DNA from: Autumnicola edwardsiae
Lineage (GTDB): Bacteria; Bacteroidota; Bacteroidia; Flavobacteriales; Flavobacteriaceae
Length of the DNA: 18,274 bases
Assembly: GCF_031846505.1 (NCBI RefSeq)
Contig: NZ_JAVRHP010000066.1
Coordinates: 1 to 18,274 of the forward strand
Direction of reading: 5' to 3'
Part shown: in pieces, positions 1 through 6,867 of the stretch
Numbering within the stretch: the first letter of the stretch is position 1
Layout: each line of letters opens with the position of its first letter
Notes under the pieces: model-generated
Database searches by the model: none
Seen by the model: the letters and a program-made list of their open reading frames with translations, nothing else
What the model was told of the DNA's origin: nothing
Position numbers and translations under genes: made by a program

Positions 1-1
1 A

Positions 2-586
2 ATATTATTTATTTCAGATGCTATTGTGCGAGCTGATGACATTGATTTAGAAGAGCGTAAAAACCTTGATACCGAAGGCATTCTTGACCTTATACTTTCT
101 AAACTATATGAACTGTATAATGATGGGAGATATCATTCTATTAAATGGATTCTTTAAGGTAACGGCGTAAAGTTAAATGGTCGTAGCGAGGATTGGGACT
201 ATAGTAGAATGCTTGAAGAACGAGGCATCATTGAGACTATGAATGGTCGCGAGGTAAATGCCAAACTAAAACTTGAGGGAAAGTATGCCATTGAACAAGC
301 CAGAAAAGCCCAAGTACCTGACTACTCAAAAATCAGCGATTCTGATGAAGAATTAAAAGAACTTTTGAAAGAGATATTATCCGAGATTAAAAAATCAGGA
401 TATGGTCAACAAATCATTTTTGACGAGTTTGAAGAGTTACGAAATGACATTCCACATCTAAGCAAAAAATCGTTTGGCCAATTATTGAAGTCAAAACTTG
501 GTGATTTGGTCGCAGCCAAAGCCTTTGACAAGACTTTGGCCAGCGACATATTTAAACAATTTACTGACCAAATGTTTCCATTTTAA
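2..586 (+). pseudogene. Unknown winged-helix-like protein interrupted by an in-frame TAA (5' partial)
   Basis: One reading frame is open from the left edge to 584-586 except for a single TAA at 155-157. The part before the stop (ending LYELYNDGRYHSIKWIL) and the part after it (starting GNGVKLNGRSEDWDYSRML) read as one continuous domain: a helix-rich segment followed by MLEERGIIETMNGREV, which resembles the wing of a winged-helix fold. The C-terminal half is charged and helical, ending in DQMFPF. The only ATG-started piece is 209-586 (125 aa), which lacks the first half of the putative fold. I do not recognise the family by name. The next plus-strand gene starts 3 bases after its stop. A nonsense mutation or a sequencing error is the simplest reading. 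The alternative is that 209-586 is a shorter real gene. The strand differs from almost everything to the right, so it probably lies outside the copper island. Confidence 0.6.
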
Positions 587-589
587 CAT

Positions 590-925
590 ATGGGAATAAT
601 GGCAGACATTAAAAATAGAATAGTTCAATTTTTCCGAAATGAACCACCACTGGAATATGAGGTTACAGAATATGTATTTTCGGACAGACAACCTCTTGAT
701 GATTCTTCCAACATTTCATTTTTCGTAAACAATCCCAAGCCAGATGTAAGTGTTACCAGAACTTTTGATAGTGAAAACCAAGCTGTTAATTGGCTTATAG
801 AAAATCGAGATTTCAAAAAGATGTTATTCGCTGCTGAAAAACCTTTTGCTTTTCTTCTGAAAGATTGCGATAATAGAGCACATTTTCTAACAACGACCCG
901 TGCCAATGTTCTAGAAAAGGCTTGA
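590..925 (+). CDS. Hypothetical protein, 111 aa, possibly with a chimeric C-terminus
   Basis: This frame follows the preceding unknown gene by 3 bases, consistent with a two-gene unit. It encodes a soluble protein with no signal peptide, no membrane segment and no motif I recognise. An in-frame ATG at 599 is an alternative start, and neither has a convincing ribosome binding site. The last third (from about base 813) lies antisense to a minus-strand frame that resembles the N-terminus of an M90 peptidase. The C-terminal 35-40 residues may therefore have been acquired by a rearrangement that joined the gene to unrelated DNA, with the TGA at 923-925 being accidental. The N-terminal two thirds look like ordinary coding sequence. 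Function unknown. Confidence 0.5.
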   Translation: MGIMADIKNRIVQFFRNEPPLEYEVTEYVFSDRQPLDDSSNISFFVNNPKPDVSVTRTFDSENQAVNWLIENRDFKKMLFAAEKPFAFLLKDCDNRAHFLTTTRANVLEKA

Positions 926-1001
926 CCTTCCGTCGCCTCGCTTTTCTATAAAAATGAACGGCAAAAAAAATGACGACACCTAAGAGGATTACGTAAACCA
1001 T
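813..1001 (-). pseudogene. Truncated N-terminus of an M90 (MtfA-like) zinc peptidase
   Basis: The 62-residue frame starts with a membrane segment (residues 2-16, VYVILLGVVIFFAVHF), a basic stop-transfer stretch (YRKARRRK) and then W-x3-L-x3-VLYYRNLSEEKQKVFQQRI. This matches my memory of the N-terminus of membrane-anchored M90/MtfA-like peptidases of Bacteroidetes, where 'FYxxL..EEKxxFxxRV..FL' precedes the catalytic HExxH domain. Here the frame stops right after QQRITSF, and no HExxH-bearing continuation is seen, so only about a quarter of such a protein remains. It lies 15 bases downstream of the small HMA gene on the same strand and converges with a plus-strand gene that overlaps it by 113 bases. 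I read it as a remnant cut by a rearrangement near base 813. The family call rests on a short segment. Confidence 0.5.
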
Positions 1002-1016
1002 CCTTATTCAGAAGTG

Positions 1017-1229
1017 TTAATCTATGGACTCCGCTTTGAACCCTACTTTTTGCAAAGTAGCCTTCACTTCCTCTTCGGTAGCACTATTAGTTTCGACGGT
1101 CAGTATCTTATCGGGATTATTCGTATCCACTTCCCAGCTTTCAACACCTTCCTGCTTGTTTAAAAAGGGGGTAACTTTAGATACGCAACCACCACAATTG
1201 ATATTTGTTTTGAATTTTAAAGTTTTCAT
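1017..1229 (-). CDS. HMA-domain copper chaperone (CopZ-like)
   Basis: The protein is a single heavy-metal-associated domain of 70 residues. It has the metal-binding loop NINCGGC (Cys12 and Cys15) and the expected beta-alpha-beta-beta-alpha-beta spacing, ending GFKAESID. Such ferredoxin-like proteins bind Cu(I) between the two cysteines and pass it to the N-terminal domain of a P1B ATPase. The loop has Asn-Cys-Gly-Gly-Cys rather than the common GMTCxxC, which is a normal variant in this phylum. It starts 23 bases downstream of copA on the same strand, so the two are probably co-transcribed, and it is the likely cytosolic partner of CopA. There is no signal peptide. The gene name copZ would be a guess by analogy. 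Confidence 0.85.
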   Translation of the reverse strand: MKTLKFKTNINCGGCVSKVTPFLNKQEGVESWEVDTNNPDKILTVETNSATEEEVKATLQKVGFKAESID

Positions 1230-1252
1230 AATTTTTGAATTTATAATTAATA

Positions 1253-3514
1253 TTAAAGTTTTACTCGTTTAAGTCTTAAACTATTGGCAACAACCGATAC
1301 GCTACTGAAAGCCATTGCTGCTCCTGCAATCATCGGATCTAGTAAAAATCCGTTTACAGGATATAGCACGCCTGCTGCAATAGGAATACCAATAATATTG
1401 TAAATGAACGCCCAAAACAGATTTTGACGGATACCCAATACGGTTCTTTTTGATAGTTCCAACGCTTTGGGAATAGATTGCAAATCTGAGGTTATAAGGG
1501 TCATTTTTGCAACATCCATCGCAATATCGGAACCTTTGCCCATAGCAATACTCACATTGGCCTGTGCCAAGGCGTGGGAATCGTTGATGCCATCGCCCAC
1601 CATAGCCACTGTTTTTCCATCGGCTTGTAATTTCTCTACAAAGGCTGCTTTATCGGAAGGCATTACTTCCCCTTGATAATGGGTTATTCCCACTTGTTTT
1701 CCAACAGCAGATGCGGTTTTATTATTATCGCCTGTCAACATATAAACTTCAATTCCTTTATTTTGCAGCGTGGCAATGGCCTTTTTGGATGTTTCCTTAA
1801 TCTTATCTGCAATGGCAAGGATTGCAAGTACTTGTTCATCATTACTAAAAAATATGACCGTTTTTGCTTGTTCTTCAAGATTTTCGGATGCATTGATTAA
1901 GGCAGCATCGATTTGAATATCATTCTTGACCATTAGTTTATGGTTACCTACAAAGTATTTAATACCCTTTTCCGATTCTGCTTCAACACCCATTCCCGTT
2001 ATACTTTCAAAAGAAGTGATTTCGGTGGGTCGAACACCTTGTTCCTTAAAATGATTGACCACGGCTTCGGCCAATGGATGTTCGGACTGTGCCTCAATCG
2101 CTGAAATAATTTGTTTGTATTTCGTTTCATCATTACTTTTATCATTCCAAATAATATCCGTTACCAAGGGTTTACCTTCGGTAATCGTACCTGTTTTATC
2201 AAGAATGACGGCATTCACTTTATGCCCAAGCTCCAGACTTTCGGCATCTTTTATGAGAATATTGTTCTCTGCGCCTTTTCCTATTCCCACCATAATCGCT
2301 GTTGGTGTCGCCAACCCCAACGCACAAGGGCAGGCAATGACCAATACTGCTACGGAAGTCAATAAAGCTTGTGAAAATGCAGTATCGCCACCAACAAACA
2401 TCCAAACGATGAAGGTAATAATGGATATCCCCAATACGATGGGAACAAAAATTCCCGCAATCTTATCGACCAATTTTTGCACAGGTGCTTTGCTTCCCTG
2501 TGCTTCCTGAACCATTTTTATAATCTGGGAAAGCAGGGTTTGGCCGCCTACCTTTTCTGCAGTGAATTGAAAACTTCCTTTTTGATTGACGGTACCGGCA
2601 AATACTTTTTCCGATTTGGATTTTTGGACCGGGACCGGTTCGCCCGTAATCATACTTTCATCTACATACGAACTGCCTTTTGATACTTCGCCATCTACCG
2701 GGATTTTCTCTCCAGGACGTACCAAGATGGTTTGACCCACTTGAACTTCGGAAATCGGGATTTCCTTTTCTTCGCCATTTTCTATTACCTTCAACGTTTT
2801 GGGCTGCAATCCCATCAGTTTTTTAATCGCTGAAGAAGTGTTCGATTTTGCTTTTTCCTCCAATAATTTCCCAAGGGAAATAAAGGTAATAATAACGGTT
2901 GCCGCTTCGTAATAGACGTGAGGCTCGATACCACGACTCAGCCAGAATTGAGGAAACAGCGTGTTGAACACACTAAATAGAAATGCGATTCCTGTGCTTA
3001 ACGCCACCAACGTATCCATATTGGCCTTTCCGTACCTGGCCTGTTTGAAGGCATTGATAAAGAAGCTACGCCCGAACCAAAATAAAACAGGAACGGTCAA
3101 CACCAACGATATCAATTTTCCGGGTTCCCAAGCCATAAAGAACATTCCCAGAATAAAAATGGGCAGCGTTAAAATGGCTGACCAAATAGTGCGATTTTTT
3201 ATGTCTTGATAGTACTTTTGCTGTAGTTCTTGTTGTACTCCTGCTGGGTCTTTCACATCGATAATAAGGTCATAACCCACCTCTTGTAGTGCCTGCTGTA
3301 ATTTTTCTTCGGAAATATTTTCATCGTAATCGACCAATACTGAATTGCTGGCAAAATTCACGGTGGCCTTGTTCACGCCATCGGTATGGGAAAGAATGGA
3401 TTCTACACTACCGGCACAGGCAGCACAGGTCATTCCAGTAACCGGAAAGGATTTTTTTGTTCCCTTGTCTGTTTTCTTTTCTTCCTTGGGTTCGAATACA
3501 TTTACGGCTTCCAT
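1253..3514 (-). CDS. copA: Cu+-exporting P1B-type ATPase CopA
   Basis: This is a full-length (753 aa) heavy-metal ATPase that pumps Cu+ out of the cytosol using ATP. It has one N-terminal HMA domain with GMTCAAC (Cys30, Cys33), then the actuator TGE (290-292), the membrane CPC site (395-397), the phosphorylation motif DKTGT (439-443), the P1B-specific HP dipeptide (479-480), TGDN (594-597) and GDGIND (640-645). YN in the seventh helix (705-706) and MxxSS in the eighth (734-738) are the pattern of the Cu+ (P1B-1) subgroup rather than Zn/Cd/Co pumps. The small HMA chaperone follows it, and an HMA-AraC regulator lies 109 bases upstream on the same strand. A Bacteroidetes-type -7 element sits 29 bases before the start codon. 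No key residue is missing. Confidence 0.95.
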   Translation of the reverse strand: MEAVNVFEPKEEKKTDKGTKKSFPVTGMTCAACAGSVESILSHTDGVNKATVNFASNSVLVDYDENISEEKLQQALQEVGYDLIIDVKDPAGVQQELQQKYYQDIKNRTIWSAILTLPIFILGMFFMAWEPGKLISLVLTVPVLFWFGRSFFINAFKQARYGKANMDTLVALSTGIAFLFSVFNTLFPQFWLSRGIEPHVYYEAATVIITFISLGKLLEEKAKSNTSSAIKKLMGLQPKTLKVIENGEEKEIPISEVQVGQTILVRPGEKIPVDGEVSKGSSYVDESMITGEPVPVQKSKSEKVFAGTVNQKGSFQFTAEKVGGQTLLSQIIKMVQEAQGSKAPVQKLVDKIAGIFVPIVLGISIITFIVWMFVGGDTAFSQALLTSVAVLVIACPCALGLATPTAIMVGIGKGAENNILIKDAESLELGHKVNAVILDKTGTITEGKPLVTDIIWNDKSNDETKYKQIISAIEAQSEHPLAEAVVNHFKEQGVRPTEITSFESITGMGVEAESEKGIKYFVGNHKLMVKNDIQIDAALINASENLEEQAKTVIFFSNDEQVLAILAIADKIKETSKKAIATLQNKGIEVYMLTGDNNKTASAVGKQVGITHYQGEVMPSDKAAFVEKLQADGKTVAMVGDGINDSHALAQANVSIAMGKGSDIAMDVAKMTLITSDLQSIPKALELSKRTVLGIRQNLFWAFIYNIIGIPIAAGVLYPVNGFLLDPMIAGAAMAFSSVSVVANSLRLKRVKL

Positions 3515-3542
3515 AGTAAAGACTGTTTGGTTTTGTTCAAGA

Positions 3543-3550
3543 CAAATTTA
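3543..3550 (-). promoter_or_regulatory. Candidate Bacteroidetes -7 promoter element upstream of copA
   Basis: On the minus strand this octamer reads TAAATTTG, which fits the flavobacterial -7 consensus TAnnTTTG. It lies 29 bases before the copA start codon, inside the 109-base gap between the regulator gene and copA. I do not see a TTG at the usual -33 spacing, so the promoter would be weak or activator-dependent, which would suit control by the neighbouring AraC-type protein. This is motif reading only. Confidence 0.4.
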
Positions 3551-3623
3551 GCCATATAACAAGCTAGAAGTATTGTATAATGAGCCGAATGATTTGTAAA
3601 ATTTTCAGATTCGTGAATTAATC

Positions 3624-4190
3624 CTATATATCATCTAAATTCCTTCGATTTCTAATAGTGGAGTTCTTGAATTGTGTAGGCGTCATTCCTGTAATCTTTT
3701 TGAATTGGTTACTTAAATAAGCAACACTGCTATAGTTCATTTGAAATGCAATTTCGCTTAAATTCAATTCATTATAAATGACAAGTTCTTTAATGCGTTC
3801 TATTTTTTGATTGATGATATATTGCTCAAAAGTAATACTCTCTACAGCAGAAAATAAAGAACTAAGGTACTTATAGTCAAGATGTAATTTTTCACTTATA
3901 AATTCTGGCCATTTTATATCGAGTGCCTCATTGGAATGATGGATTTTATCTATAACCAATGTTTTCATCTGTTCGATAAGTTGACTTTTTCGATCGTTTA
4001 TGAGACTAAAACCAGAATTCCTAAGTTCTTCTTTCAAAAGTTTTTTTGTATGTTCATCTAATTCTTTTTCTAAATATACTTCACCCAGTTTGATGACACC
4101 ATGAGAAACTTTCAACTTATCTAAGATAAACGCGACCGAGTTTATACAGCGTGGACACACCATATTTTTAATATAAAGAATATTGGTCAT
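3624..4190 (-). CDS. HMA-like/AraC-type copper-responsive regulator (first copy)
   Basis: The 188-residue protein joins an N-terminal HMA-like half (residues 1 to about 70, with MVCPRC giving Cys12 and Cys15) to a C-terminal AraC/XylS helix-turn-helix region (about 100-180). The second helix-turn-helix is recognisable as LSEIAFQMNYSSVAYLSNQF followed by KKITGMTPTQFK. Classical AraC regulators are near 280-300 residues with a cupin sensor, so this compact form, with a presumed metal-binding CxxC sensor, is a one-component design seen beside copper genes in Bacteroidetes. It lies upstream of copA on the same strand and is the likely regulator of copA and the HMA chaperone. A paralogue of identical length sits at 6245-6811. 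Metal identity (Cu+ versus another thiophilic ion) is inferred from context. Its stop codon is TAG, which shows that TAG is a genuine terminator here. Confidence 0.85.
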   Translation of the reverse strand: MTNILYIKNMVCPRCINSVAFILDKLKVSHGVIKLGEVYLEKELDEHTKKLLKEELRNSGFSLINDRKSQLIEQMKTLVIDKIHHSNEALDIKWPEFISEKLHLDYKYLSSLFSAVESITFEQYIINQKIERIKELVIYNELNLSEIAFQMNYSSVAYLSNQFKKITGMTPTQFKNSTIRNRRNLDDI

Positions 4191-4214
4191 AATTTAGGTT
4201 TTATTTATATACTC

Positions 4215-4379
4215 TTAAGCCATAAAAGCAACAAGGATGGCAGCAAATACGGCTGCAAAAAATAAAATAACCAAAGCAAGAATACCATAAATTTTATCTT
4301 TTTTGGAAATAGTATTTTTCTTGGACTTTGCCCTTTTTCTATTTTTATTTTTTCTTCTATCTCTTCTATTTACACTCAT
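4215..4379 (-). CDS. Small basic single-pass membrane protein, 54 aa
   Basis: A short frame between the HMA-AraC gene and an intergenic region encodes MSVNRRDRRKNKNRKRAKSK, then a hydrophobic helix of about 22 residues from ILALVILFFAAVF to the C-terminal AFMA. About 12 of the first 20 residues are Arg or Lys, so the N-terminus should stay in the cytosol with the C-terminus at or across the inner membrane. It starts at an ATG and stops at TAA 24 bases before the downstream regulator gene, a spacing compatible with co-transcription. I do not recognise a family. It could be a small transport-associated or membrane-stress peptide, but nothing in the sequence gives a function. The clean positive-inside topology argues against chance. 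Confidence 0.6.
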   Translation of the reverse strand: MSVNRRDRRKNKNRKRAKSKKNTISKKDKIYGILALVILFFAAVFAAILVAFMA

Positions 4380-4725
4380 TATGTTATTCTTGTATGATAT
4401 GTCTAAATTGCACCAGTTAGGAGTTATTCCTTAATTAGCTAAAATCAAAAGTTATGATTATTCTAATTTTATTAAGAAGTTCTCAGGCAAAAAATCGTCT
4501 CGACTTTACGTTAAGTGCATATGCAAAAATAAAAGGTAGCTTTAAAGAACTGCGGAAGCACAAAACACTATAGATTAAAAACCTCAAGTTGGCAATTGAC
4601 CGATTGAAACATCAAAAAATTAGAGGTAGTATTCAAATAGATAGGTTCAAAAACTGAAATAGCCTTCTAAATCGTAAATAAAAACCCGGCCTAAACCGGG
4701 TTCCAGTTATTTAAATAACCTACAA
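4380..4725. other. Intergenic region with a decayed coding-like stretch and a terminator
   Basis: This gap of about 346 bases holds no convincing gene. A plus-strand frame from ATG 4454 to TAG 4571-4573 (39 aa) continues in frame to TGA 4655-4657. Read through the TAG, the composition looks protein-like (FKELRKHKTL, IKNLKLAIDRLKHQKIRG), which may mean a small decayed gene or chance in AT-rich DNA. The right end holds the terminator listed separately, and the left end should hold the promoter of the 54-residue protein and regulator, although I see no consensus -7 element. Confidence 0.4.
4676..4702 (-). terminator. Rho-independent terminator of the cysteine-rich copper-storage gene
   Basis: AACCCGG (4683-4689) and CCGGGTT (4696-4702) form a perfect 7-bp stem around a 6-base loop. 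On the minus strand the stem is followed at once by a T-rich run (TTTTTATTTA). It begins 23 bases after the TAA of the cysteine-rich protein and therefore ends that transcript, separating it from the regulator-copA unit further left. Confidence 0.85.
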
Positions 4726-5046
4726 TTAAGCTAAATAAGCTTCACAAGCTTCTACACATTCTCTACAAGCCTGCGCACAATCCTTACAGTGCTGATGATC
4801 ATGCTTATCGCATTCATCTGCACAATCCTGACATACCTTTTTACAATATTCAACCAAAGCGTTCACATCCCTATAGCTCGTGGCTAAAATTTGATTTAAA
4901 GCAGCACAGGCTTCAGCACAGACCTTATCAATTCTGATGCAATCTTTCATCATTTTTACATTATCTTCATCAAGACAGGCATCAGCACAATAATTACAAT
5001 GGTTAATACAATTTCCAAGCGCATTAATTAATTTCTCATTTCTCAT
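4726..5046 (-). CDS. Cysteine-rich four-helix-bundle copper-storage-like protein (DUF326/Csp type)
   Basis: The protein is 106 residues with 16 cysteines, spaced mostly three or four apart along predicted helices (Cys 13, 17, 20, 24, 36, 43, 47, 68, 72, 75, 79, 87, 90, 94, 97 and 101). This is the signature of four-helix-bundle proteins that line the core of the bundle with thiolates and store many Cu(I) ions, as known for the Csp family. There is no signal peptide or Tat motif, so it should be cytosolic like Csp3, not exported like Csp1. His82, His84 and His86 (HDHQHC) may add ligands near the bundle mouth. It has its own downstream terminator and probably its own promoter in the 113-base gap upstream. 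Its role would be buffering cytosolic Cu+ before export by CopA. Confidence 0.85.
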   Translation of the reverse strand: MRNEKLINALGNCINHCNYCADACLDEDNVKMMKDCIRIDKVCAEACAALNQILATSYRDVNALVEYCKKVCQDCADECDKHDHQHCKDCAQACRECVEACEAYLA

Positions 5047-5086
5047 AATATTGAATTTTAATGGTTTATGTCGAAATTATAAACTA

Positions 5087-5104
5087 AAAACCAAATCGGG
5101 TTTT
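5087..5104 (-). terminator. Weak hairpin after the K+ channel gene
   Basis: AAAACC (5087-5092) pairs with GGTTTT (5099-5104) around a 6-base loop. On the minus strand the 3' arm runs into a short T-rich stretch. It lies 56 bases beyond the channel gene's stop. The stem is only 6 bp and AT-rich, so this is a weak call. Confidence 0.25.
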
Positions 5105-5159
5105 AAAATTATGCTAAGATCTTTCAATTTTAAAGGTATTTAACAAAGCGCTTAAAATT

Positions 5160-6167
5160 TTAAGTCTTTTTTTCTTCTAATTGTCTCCATTTCCAGCCAT
5201 CCTGCAATAATAAGGTCTTGAAGAATCTGCGTTTTTCCATAATATTTTCTTCTATATCTTTTTGTACCGTTGTGGTAGGCACCAGGTCTTGTTCCTGTAA
5301 AATTGCAACCGAAATTTTGGCAGGATTTTTTTCTTTAATATTGATATGGGTAACTTCAGATATAATTTTAAAATAATTTTCAAAAGCTACAATCAAAGGC
5401 CGAATATCTTCTAAGGGGGGCTGGTTTTCCTCTTTTATTATATGGGTAAGGATAATTAACGCCTCGTATAGGCGTGCGAGTTGCAAAACTACATTGTTAC
5501 TTTGATTCGGGTTGTGGAAATAATGAATAACCGGATATGTTCTATGATGCTGGCTGTATTTAATAATAGAGTCGGATATATCATCAATTTTATTCGTCAG
5601 TCTTGAAAAGTCTTTTTTATTCCAGGAATTAAGTACAATTTCCTGCGGTGTACTTCCTAAGGTACTAAGTTTTATTCCCAATTTTTGTTGGTCTATAACT
5701 GCTGAAAGAACGGGAATAAAATAAGTCACCGACATGGTAAGAAGAATAAGACCTGTAAAGGAATAAATAGTGGTTAGTAGCCTCCAATAATTTCCTGCAG
5801 CTATAAAATCACCAACGCCCAGGGTGGAGAGGGTAAAACCGCTATAATATATTACCTCCAATAATCCTGCAGTGGTCTTGGTGGAACTCTGAATTATTGA
5901 TCCAGGATTGGAATATAATATCAAAACCATACTACTCCACAGGGCAAAGACCCAAATTATTACAATTGCAATAAGCAGGATATAACCTGCATGACTCAAA
6001 AATTTTGAACTTCCGTCTTTGCCAGAAATATTTAAAAATCCTTTCCAGAAAAAATGGGAAAACCGGCTGGTCAACCACCCCCCACCCTGTAAGGAAAGAG
6101 TTGTTTGAATAACATCTAACACAATTAATAGATAAATAAGTATGCCTAGAATTGAAAGAATGTTCAT
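5160..6167 (-). CDS. Two-pore-helix (Ion_trans_2) potassium channel protein
   Basis: The 335-residue protein has a hydrophobic N-terminal helix (residues 2-20), a second membrane helix (about 59-84), a pore loop with the selectivity filter TLGVGDF (115-121) and a third helix (about 129-156). A cytosolic domain of about 180 residues follows, helical and without a recognisable RCK/TrkA nucleotide-binding motif. TxGxGD is the K+ filter consensus, so K+ permeation is well supported; what gates it is unknown. It lies between the second HMA-AraC regulator (77 bases upstream) and the cysteine-rich storage protein, all on one strand. Its presence in a copper cluster suggests a link to membrane potential or ion balance under metal stress, which is inference. 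Confidence 0.8.
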   Translation of the reverse strand: MNILSILGILIYLLIVLDVIQTTLSLQGGGWLTSRFSHFFWKGFLNISGKDGSSKFLSHAGYILLIAIVIIWVFALWSSMVLILYSNPGSIIQSSTKTTAGLLEVIYYSGFTLSTLGVGDFIAAGNYWRLLTTIYSFTGLILLTMSVTYFIPVLSAVIDQQKLGIKLSTLGSTPQEIVLNSWNKKDFSRLTNKIDDISDSIIKYSQHHRTYPVIHYFHNPNQSNNVVLQLARLYEALIILTHIIKEENQPPLEDIRPLIVAFENYFKIISEVTHINIKEKNPAKISVAILQEQDLVPTTTVQKDIEENIMEKRRFFKTLLLQDGWKWRQLEEKKT

Positions 6168-6244
6168 ATTTTATGCTTTAGTTTATTTGACCTAAGTAGT
6201 CTCTTGAGCAGCTAACCTGGTTAAACTTCCATACCAAGGAAAAC

Positions 6245-6811
6245 TTAGATCATATCAAGGCTTTTCCGGTCTTTTACTTGTAACTTCCTGTAACCTGAAG
6301 GGGAAAGTCCCGTTGCTTTTTTAAATGAAGTTGAAAGATAGGCGGCTGAAGAATACCCAAGATTATCTGCAATCATCACGATACTCCAATCATCGTAATT
6401 TAAAAGCTCTTTTACGCGTTCAATTCGAACCGAGTTGTAAAACTGCTGAATACTCTGTCCCTCTCTATCTGTAAAGATGTGGGTTATATGGCCATAATTA
6501 AGGTGCAGGTGTGAATTAAGCATAGTTGATAGTTTATCGTTTGAAGTGCCTTCTGAATAAACCTCTTTAATAATTAAAGATTTTATCTTGTTAATTAATT
6601 TTTCATTACGGTTTTCAATGATATCGAACCCTAATTTTTCAAATTCTGTTTGTAGTTTCTCTTTCTCAACAGCAGAAAGCTTTCTTTCTAAAATTGCCTC
6701 ACCAAGGTTTACCGCGGAAAAAGGAATATTCAAATTATTAAAAATTTCCTTTACGGCCATAATGCACCTTTGGCACACCACATTTTTTATGTACAATTTT
6801 TTTACTTTCAT
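6245..6811 (-). CDS. HMA-like/AraC-type regulator (second copy)
   Basis: This is a paralogue of the regulator at 3624-4190, with the same length (188 aa) and architecture. The N-terminal half begins KKLYIKNVVCQRC (Cys13, Cys16) and the C-terminal AraC region includes WSIVMIADNLGYSSAAYLST followed by SFKKATGLSPSGYRK. Shared blocks (LYIKN-VC-RC, NLGE/KLGE, IERVKEL, YSSxAYLS, FKKxTG) show common descent, while the helix-turn-helix recognition residues differ, so the two may bind different operators or answer different metals. It lies between the broken DUF3347 lipoprotein gene upstream and the K+ channel downstream on the same strand. It lacks the cupin sensor of classical AraC proteins, leaving the CxxC half as the presumed sensor. 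Confidence 0.85.
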   Translation of the reverse strand: MKVKKLYIKNVVCQRCIMAVKEIFNNLNIPFSAVNLGEAILERKLSAVEKEKLQTEFEKLGFDIIENRNEKLINKIKSLIIKEVYSEGTSNDKLSTMLNSHLHLNYGHITHIFTDREGQSIQQFYNSVRIERVKELLNYDDWSIVMIADNLGYSSAAYLSTSFKKATGLSPSGYRKLQVKDRKSLDMI

Positions 6812-6867
6812 TCAAAACTTTTGAGCAACCTGCAAGGCCCGAAAACCAAGCAAATTATTCTTACAGC

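Noticed and set aside
491..691. Minus-strand frames opposite the first two plus-strand genes.
   Set aside because: Low-complexity, no recognisable motif, and fully covered by better plus-strand frames.
2055..2510. Plus-strand 151-residue frame opposite copA.
   Set aside because: It lies wholly inside the copA coding region, whose motifs are complete, and has no motif of its own.
4380..4725. CRISPR array, tRNA or insertion-sequence end in the largest gap.
   Set aside because: I see no regularly spaced direct repeats, no cloverleaf arms and no terminal inverted repeats there beyond the single terminator hairpin.
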